Of a stretch of DNA of 14,483 nucleotides, positions 10,017 through 14,483 are shown piece after piece; the stretch's first letter is position 1; the number at the start of each line of letters is the position of its first letter. A program made the position numbers and the translations under genes. The notes beneath the pieces are model-generated. The model made no database searches. It was not told the DNA's origin and saw only the letters and a program-made list of their open reading frames with translations. This DNA is from Podila epigama (taxonomy: Eukaryota; Mortierellomycota; Mortierellomycetes; Mortierellales; Mortierellaceae), in NCBI GenBank assembly GCA_015679605.1, contig JAAAVE010000708.1, positions 1 to 14,483 of the forward strand, given 5' to 3'.

Positions 10017-10053
10017 CCACAACCATAGGCCACGACCATAGGCCATGACCATG
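10017..10053. repeat. 13-bp tandem repeat, CCACGACCATAGG type
   Basis: Two consecutive 13-mers, CCACAACCATAGG (10017-10029) and CCACGACCATAGG (10030-10042), differ at one base and are followed by a degenerate third copy, CCATGACCATG (10043-10053). The sequence just before (CCATGGACCA) resembles a further decayed copy. Function is unknown; it may be a small minisatellite. Confidence 0.7.
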
Positions 10054-10327
10054 CCCCCCTCATTGTCCGCGACCAGAGTAGAAAGGCGATAGACACCTTT
10101 GATTGACCATTTTCGGACATTGGGCACACCTCCTTGTTCAAAAGCAAGTAATGCAGAAAGTCAGTCAACCCCACCAGGAGACCCCCTTGACCCCCCTTTT
10201 GACAAGTAGGGTGCGGTTTTTTTTTTACCTGCTTGTCGTAGAATATTTTCTTTTTTTATATTCATCTTATTTGACTGCATGCAATCAATCCATGTCCCAA
10301 AAGAACATGGAATGAACTATTGTACAA

Positions 10328-10333
10328 TTTATT
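10328..10333 (-). terminator. Polyadenylation signal AATAAA of the DUF202 gene
   Basis: The minus strand reads AATAAA about 45 nt downstream of the TAA stop at 10378-10380, a typical position for a 3' end signal. It supports the C-terminal exon chosen for the DUF202 gene. Confidence 0.6.
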
Positions 10334-10377
10334 TTGTGGGTGTAGAATGTGTGTAGGAGAGGAGGGAGGATGAAAAA

Positions 10378-11695
10378 TTAAATGTCTTCTGTATACGAAA
10401 GCACAAGAGCAACCATGATAAGTGTGCCAAGGACCATGCCCACCGTGAATGTCCACTTTCCAGCCTGGACAAACGGGTATCTCGTAGAGATTCGCCGAAT
10501 GTTTCTATAGGGTATAAATGTTAGTCTCATGTCCAAGAAACAACTCTAGTCCCAGACAATGACGGCAGCCATGGTTCCAACTAAGGAGAACAGCACCTTT
10601 TTTTTTTAATGCACGCCTGTCAGAAATACAAAAGAACAACAATAACAACAACTAACCTTAGGTACTTGAGCATACTGTAGATAGCAGATACAAGTGCACA
10701 TCCGAAGCAAACGTAACCAATCCATCGAGACAGTCGATCTTTGCTCTCTGGGTTGTAGTCTTTCCGTGTCTCCTCCGACAGATTGTCAAGGGTCAAGAAA
10801 CGAGAAATAAACGAGAACGAGACCAGGCAGAGTGACATAGACACGCTGAGCCACGAAAGAAAAGTGCGCTCGTTTGCTACACATTTTCCATCGAGAAAAT
10901 GTACAAGACCATGACCAAGAACAGGGGGTCAACAAAACACCGGAGAGAAGAGGGCAGGGCAAAGGCCTGTTAGCCAACAGTCTCTTTCAATGACATGAAC
11001 TGCAAACAAGGTAAACATATCGAATCTAATGTCGTACCAAGTCCATCTCGGGCCATTGTGTTGCTGCAAATCACACTTGTCTGGAAGAATTGCGAGCTGG
11101 GAAGACAAACACCAGAGAGACAATTGTCGTTCTCTTCCTCGTCTTCCTCAATGCTGTCATCACCATCTTCTAAATCCCGCCCACAACAGGAGTTGTCACC
11201 CATGTTGTTACTACCGTGGTCACTATTGACGTTGCTGTGAACACCACTGTGTTCCTCTAGCCGTGCCTCTATAACGCGGTGCTGGCGGTCAGAAAGTCGC
11301 CTGGAGGCCATGAGGGCTAGACCATACTGTAGAGCCATGTCCTCTTCTGTAATTGCCGTTGTGCCGTAGTAAAGCTCATCGAGGTCGAGGGATTCTCCTG
11401 CGGCGACTGGTGTTACATTGTCTAGCTTGACAAAACTGTCTGTACCGACTCCGTCTTGGCCAAGGGTAGGATCGAGCATCGCCGTCTGTGCATGCAAGGA
11501 TTGGTATGTGATGGCATCATCAAAGGTCATTGACGGGGAGGGCAAGGGCACGTTGGACGGCAGATCTGCATTACCAATCTCAGCGCCGTCAACGCGCTGC
11601 AAGTTAGATTCGATGGGTATGTCAGGCGCGAGAGATGGCTGTTGTTGGTGAGACTCTGCTGTTGAGTGAACATCCTGTTTGACGATGGTATCCAT
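10378..11695 (-). CDS. DUF202-domain integral membrane protein with acidic N-terminal tail (334 aa)
   Basis: Exons on the minus strand are 11695-11038, 10876-10657 and 10504-10378 (TAA), 1005 nt. The introns are 10877-11037 (GTACGA...TAG, phase 1) and 10505-10656 (GTTAGT...TAG, phase 2). The first junction splits Ala220 and rebuilds ARDGLANERTFLSWLS (residues 215-230), the signature at the start of DUF202 domains (YidH-like proteins and the membrane part of Vtc1). Three membrane segments follow: about 226-248, 271-291 (WIGYVCFGCALVSAIYSMLK) and 310-330 (FTVGMVLGTLIMVALVLS), with ERTFLSW at the entry to the first. Residues 1-213 are polar and disordered, with an acidic cluster at 174-191 (LEDGDDSIEEDEEENDN). 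Fungal DUF202 proteins are poorly characterised; Vtc1 belongs to the vacuolar polyphosphate polymerase complex, but this protein has a far longer N-terminus and no SPX domain, so equivalence is not claimed. Confidence 0.9.
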
Positions 11696-11940
11696 GTTTG
11701 CCGTGAATGGTGTACAAGGATGGCAAAGAATTTCTGTTTGTGCAAATCCACGCGAACTTGTGTTGTGTTTCGTGTAGTCCTATCGGATAGGAAGAGAGAC
11801 CAGCTCTCTTACATAAACCTGTTGCGGTGATGAGATGGGTAGGTAGGGTGGGATGAATGGACGAATGAAAGGATGGGTTGATTAATGGAAAGAATGAATG
11901 AATGGAAGGAATGGAATGGTTCCAAGTGACAAAATACACA
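11696..11940 (-). promoter_or_regulatory. Upstream region and CT-rich leader of the DUF202 gene
   Basis: On the gene's sense strand the stretch at about 11830-11930 is pyrimidine-rich with repeated CATT/CCTT units (plus strand GGAATGGAATGG, GAATGAATGAATGG). It ends roughly 135 bp before the ATG. This is the same layout as upstream of the other two minus- and plus-strand genes to either side. No TATA box or named operator is clear. Confidence 0.4.
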
Positions 11941-12339
11941 AACAGGAAAAAGGATAATTCGACTTCAACCGCACGGAAATGACATGATTTGCTATTGTTG
12001 CCATGGAGTTTATTTTGTAGAGGAGTTCTTTAATTGGGATTGAGTTTTATTGTCTCGAGTCAAATTGTGCATGCATACATGTACATGTTCTTGTACTTGC
12101 AGCCAACAAACAGGACCACATCATCCACATCCACACCTCTGCCTCCTTGGTGCGCCCAGCTGTTGTTTGATGAACGGGTAATGAATCTATGTCTGATATG
12201 ACCACACCCCACCAACTTGCTTATCTTTGTTTGTCTTTTCTACTTTACTCTGCAGTGAACTGTACCTGCTCAAGCTGCATGCTCCTACTCCTGCTTGTGC
12301 ACCAGAATGAAATGTCCGACAGTGGCTACGCCTTCCATG

Positions 12340-12770
12340 CCCGAGCATCGTCGCGACCAGGGTGCCATACCTCATCACTGGGCTATTGTCATTATTGAAT
12401 TGTCATTACCATCCCATTCGTCATCACTTCCCTCGTCGCAGCCAATAGAAACCGTGCCGGACTCAGTGGCGTTTTAAAACTTTGCGACTTTCCCAGCACC
12501 ACCATTGTCATAGTCAACATACTTTGCATGCGAATAGAAATGGTCATCGGGAAGGAACAAACGCGAAGAATGCCCTTTCTAGTCTCTTTACAAACGAAAC
12601 AGCTAACATCGCCTCGAGCGACCCGTTGTAACGACAAATAAAAAAAATGGATATGTCTATAGCGAATTCCGATTTACCCTGAAACGGTGTTGGATGACTG
12701 AACATCCATCGGTCGGGGGCAAACAACCTCTGAACTCCATCGCCCAATGTTCATTGTCATAGTCATCTTC
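12340..12770 (-). pseudogene. Possible remnant of an acidic minus-strand coding region
   Basis: Several short minus-strand stretches look protein-like but are interrupted. At 12578-12474 34 codons contain LPDDHFYSHAKYVDYDNGG and end in TAA; the same frame continues past that stop with VSIGCDEGSDDEWDGND. Further upstream, at about 12769-12680, another stretch contains SNSEDDYDNEHWAMEFRG and ends near a possible GTAAAT donor. A TAG acceptor-like site precedes the 12578 segment, giving a ~100-nt gap like this genome's introns. A 14-base direct repeat (CATTGTCATAGTCA, 12503-12516 and 12752-12765) underlies the shared DYDN. No start codon or complete model could be built. It may be a decayed gene or transposon fragment, or chance. 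Confidence 0.2.
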
Positions 12771-12955
12771 GCTGTTACTGTCACCTTACTTCCACCCTCT
12801 GCCAGTTCGCGACGTGATGTGTTTTGCTGCCATTGCACCCGCAGGCCAAGAGAAACCAGACAGCTTCCACTCATGTCCACAACAATGACTTCAGTCACCG
12901 CGTCGCGCCTCTGTTTCAACACAATAACACCGCGCCACACACTTTTTGAGACACG

Positions 12956-13003
12956 AAGAAAAAAAATTATAGAAAAAAAAAAAAGAAAAAAAAAACGCGT
13001 TTT
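12956..13003. promoter_or_regulatory. Poly(A) tract abutting an AAAACGCGTTTT palindrome
   Basis: An A-rich stretch with runs of 8-12 A ends at the perfect 12-bp palindrome AAAACGCGTTTT (12992-13003), which contains ACGCGT. In yeasts ACGCGT is the MluI cell-cycle box bound by MBF, and poly(dA:dT) tracts exclude nucleosomes (established for yeast). It lies about 295 bp upstream of the secreted-protein ATG, a plausible promoter element, but a single site can arise by chance. Confidence 0.35.
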
Positions 13004-13091
13004 AGACAGATTCGATTGGGTTCATTATGCAAGATGCATCTTTGGTAGCGATGTGGGAGAGAAGAGACATGCGCGTATGGGTCATAGTCTA

Positions 13092-13109
13092 GCATAACAA
13101 GCATAACAA
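13092..13109. repeat. Two copies of a 9-bp tandem repeat (GCATAACAA)
   Basis: GCATAACAA occurs twice in direct succession at 13092-13100 and 13101-13109, in the upstream region of the secreted-protein gene. It could be a duplicated binding site or simple slippage. Confidence 0.6.
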
Positions 13110-13295
13110 GTAGAAAGAAAAAAAATGTTAATTGCTCCAACAGCTCACTTTCTTTCTTTCTTTCTTTTCTTTCATCATCTCTTCTTTTACCTTCTCGACA
13201 CAAAAGACCCTCCTACCTTTTTCACCAACCGTCAATCACCCTACACTTCCTCACTCTCCTCCACCCGTACTTCAATTTATCTTCCTTAATCTACA
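13110..13295 (+). promoter_or_regulatory. CT-rich proximal promoter / leader of the secreted-protein gene
   Basis: From about 13139 to 13290 the sense strand is dominated by C and T, beginning with a (CTTT)n microsatellite (13149-13172) and continuing as CATCATCTCTTCTTTTACC and similar. CT-rich blocks just upstream of the start are typical of strongly expressed fungal genes. The ATG context is CTACAATGAAG. No TATA box is evident. Confidence 0.5.
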
Positions 13296-14483
13296 ATGAA
13301 GTCCATTATTCTTGTCGCAGCAGCAGCTGCGGTCGCCTCTACGGCCTCCGCCTACGTCTGCCCAGACGTGAAAACTGTCGACTATGCCTGCAAACAATTG
13401 AACGTCTTTCCATGTATGTCTCTCTCAATTCATGTCATACACCCTATTTTGTCCTTTGTTCGATTCTTGAAATCTTTATCTTTACCATCACGCCAACTGC
13501 TGACGTCTATTTCCAACAATCCATAGTGGTCTGCTACAACCCACAGCTGAACGTCAAGGAGTGTAACGAAAAGCAGTGCAACCAGTCCTATGTTGACTAC
13601 TACGCTGCCTGCCAGTGCCGCCGTATCACCATTGACTTTTATGAGGTATGGCCAACATTTCATTTCTCTTTTCTGCAACGTTCAGTCGTAACCCACAGAT
13701 GTTGCTAGCAGACACGCAGTCGCATCGGCTCGTGTGGTCATTTTCTCTAAGCATAAGGAGTACTCTTTCTTCGTCAACCCCAAATAGCACTCGCGCAATG
13801 TCGAAGGTCTTATTAAACGCTGCGGCGGTGGTCTTGCCAATCCTTATGGCGATTCTTCTCTGTACAAGCCTGGCCATGGTACTGCCACTTTCACGCAGAC
13901 GGCCCAAACCCGCTACTACCACGGTACGACGTACTACGGAGGTACGCCCACCGTCATCTCGGGTACCACCCGCATCGTATCGGCCACCGCCATCGTTGGT
14001 GGAACCACCATTTTGCCTGGCACCACCACCTGGGTCTCTGGCACTCCCGGTATCATTCGAGGCACCTCTACCCCCTCGGGTCCTCGTCCTACCGGCGCCA
14101 CTCGCTACTACAACGGCACCACCTACTACGGTGGCACGACTGGTGTTGTCTCTGGCACCACTCGCATTGTCAGTGCTACCGCTATTGTGAATGGCACCTG
14201 GATTGCCCCCGGTACCACCACCTGGGTCTCTGGCACTCCCGGCATCATCCGCGGCACCTCCACTCGCCGTGGCGCCACCGGTACCGCCGGTGCCACCACC
14301 ATCATCCCCTCTGTCACGACCATCCGCCCCACAAGCACTGGCCGCGCCGCAACCACTGCCCTTCCCATTGTCGGACCATCTGAGACCCCCGTTCCCGTCA
14401 CCACCCAGTCCAGACACATCTCTCCTGGAGCCATTGCTGGTATCGTTCTCGGTCTTCTCGGTGCTGCCCTCTTGGCTGCCCTC
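13296..14483 (+). CDS. Secreted, membrane-anchored eight-cysteine protein with Gly/Thr repeats (3' partial)
   Basis: Exons are 13296-13413, 13527-13645 and 13788 to the right edge. The introns are 13414-13526 (GTATGT...TAG, phase 1) and 13646-13787 (GTATGG...TAG, phase 0). In all 311 residues are visible and the frame is open at the edge. Residues 1-19 form a signal peptide (MKSIILVAAAAAV..., cut after ASA before Tyr20). The mature N-terminus has eight cysteines at 22, 32, 42, 52, 57, 68, 70 and 91, presumably a disulfide-bonded domain. Two Gly/Thr-rich repeats follow (121-184 and 185-249), then a Thr/Pro/Ser stretch suited to O-glycosylation, then GAIAGIVLGLLGAALLAAL, a likely C-terminal membrane helix cut by the edge. 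Sequons are N58-Q-S, N188-G-T and N214-G-T. Codons strongly favour C in third position, unlike neighbouring genes, suggesting high expression. It is probably a cell-surface protein; the family is not recognised. It is not CFEM: the cysteine spacing does not fit. Confidence 0.88.
13911..14297 (+). repeat. Two tandem 64-65-codon repeats in the secreted-protein gene
   Basis: Unit 1 is 13911-14102 (64 codons) and unit 2 is 14103-14297 (65 codons). Shared blocks are RYYxGTTYYGGT, SGTTRIVSATAIV, PGTTTWVSGTPGIIRGTST and a closing GAT. The DNA is also highly conserved, with an identical stretch of about 29 nt covering the TTTWVSGTPG codons, which points to recent duplication or gene conversion. The two N-glycosylation sequons at repeat positions 4 and 30 occur only in unit 2 (His and Gly replace Asn in unit 1). 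Confidence 0.9.

Larger units (their letters stand above)
9661..10377. other. Noncoding stretch between two minus-strand genes
   Basis: No gene is supported. The region contains a GT/GA microsatellite (9746-9816), an A-run (9871-9880), a 13-bp tandem repeat (10017-10053), C-rich runs (10052-10059 and 10182-10198), a T run (10217-10225) and, at its right end, the 3' UTR of the DUF202 gene. The open frame on the minus strand at 9660-10127 translates the repeats into Thr/His and Val/Cys/Trp low complexity and shows no protein-like character. Confidence 0.5.
11941..13090. other. Intergenic region between divergent genes, with possible decayed coding sequence
   Basis: No intact gene is supported across about 1.15 kb. 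Part of it (12340-12770, described separately) reads like broken minus-strand coding sequence. The rest shows no recognisable RNA gene, transposon end or long repeat. At 12956-13003 there is an A-rich tract ending in a palindrome. Confidence 0.4.

Noticed and set aside
9660-10127. 155-residue minus-strand open frame
   Set aside because: It translates the GT/GA microsatellite, the 13-bp repeat and the A-rich run into low-complexity sequence. No splice or domain support is seen.
12747-13097. 116-residue plus-strand open frame upstream of the secreted-protein gene
   Set aside because: It runs through the poly(A) tract, giving a poly-Lys/Arg stretch, and has no recognisable domain. It overlaps the possible minus-strand remnant and promoter.
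13296-13790. CFEM domain in the secreted protein (also eight cysteines)
   Set aside because: CFEM needs a C-x3-C start and a D-x-C-x-C type core. Here the spacing is C-x9-C-x9-C-x9-C-x4-C-x10-C-x-C, so only the number of cysteines matches.
13626-14417. 263-residue open frame on the minus strand, Gly/Ala/Asp/Arg-rich
   Set aside because: It is the antisense shadow of the GC-rich repeat exon. The plus frame has signal peptide, splice sites, repeats and membrane anchor, while this frame is pure composition.

Overview
The window looks like nuclear DNA of a filamentous fungus, most likely an early-diverging lineage (Mortierellomycota/Mucoromycota type). The reasons are intron-rich genes with short GT-AG introns (98-161 nt), an NAA15 gene that resembles the animal form closely, an AT-rich background with many A/T homopolymers in introns, and a fungal-style secreted Ser/Thr/Gly-rich surface protein. 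The lineage call is inference; no marker fixes the genus.

Layout. (1) 1-1347, plus strand: the 3' end of a long coiled-coil protein in four exons. (2) 1462-4978, minus: a complete nine-exon NAA15 gene, the auxiliary ribosome-anchoring subunit of the NatA N-terminal acetyltransferase; it converges on gene 1 with a 114-bp AT-rich spacer. (3) 5284-5356, minus: a tRNA-Lys(CTT) gene about 300 bp upstream of the NAA15 start. (4) 5547-9234, minus: a three-exon gene for a 1134-residue coiled-coil, low-complexity protein of unknown function with an internal acidic ~36-residue repeat. (5) 9235-10377: noncoding, with a purine-rich stretch (pyrimidine-rich on the gene's sense strand), a GT/GA microsatellite and a 13-bp tandem repeat. 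(6) 10378-11695, minus: a three-exon DUF202 membrane protein with an acidic N-terminal tail. (7) 11696-13295: about 1.6 kb between divergent genes, holding two promoters, a poly(A) tract next to an AAAACGCGTTTT palindrome, and a possible decayed minus-strand coding remnant. (8) 13296 to the right edge, plus: a secreted/membrane-anchored protein with signal peptide, eight-cysteine domain, two 64-65-residue Gly/Thr repeats and the start of a C-terminal membrane anchor.

All exon models were joined by hand. In NAA15 (837 codons plus stop), the coiled-coil gene (1134 plus stop) and the DUF202 gene (334 plus stop) the exon lengths sum exactly to whole codons and the junctions restore family motifs, which is strong internal support. 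The genes do not form a pathway; this is ordinary eukaryotic gene order. The parts most worth a second look are the terminal eight-cysteine repeat protein, the uncharacterised coiled-coil protein, and the 12.3-12.8 kb remnant.
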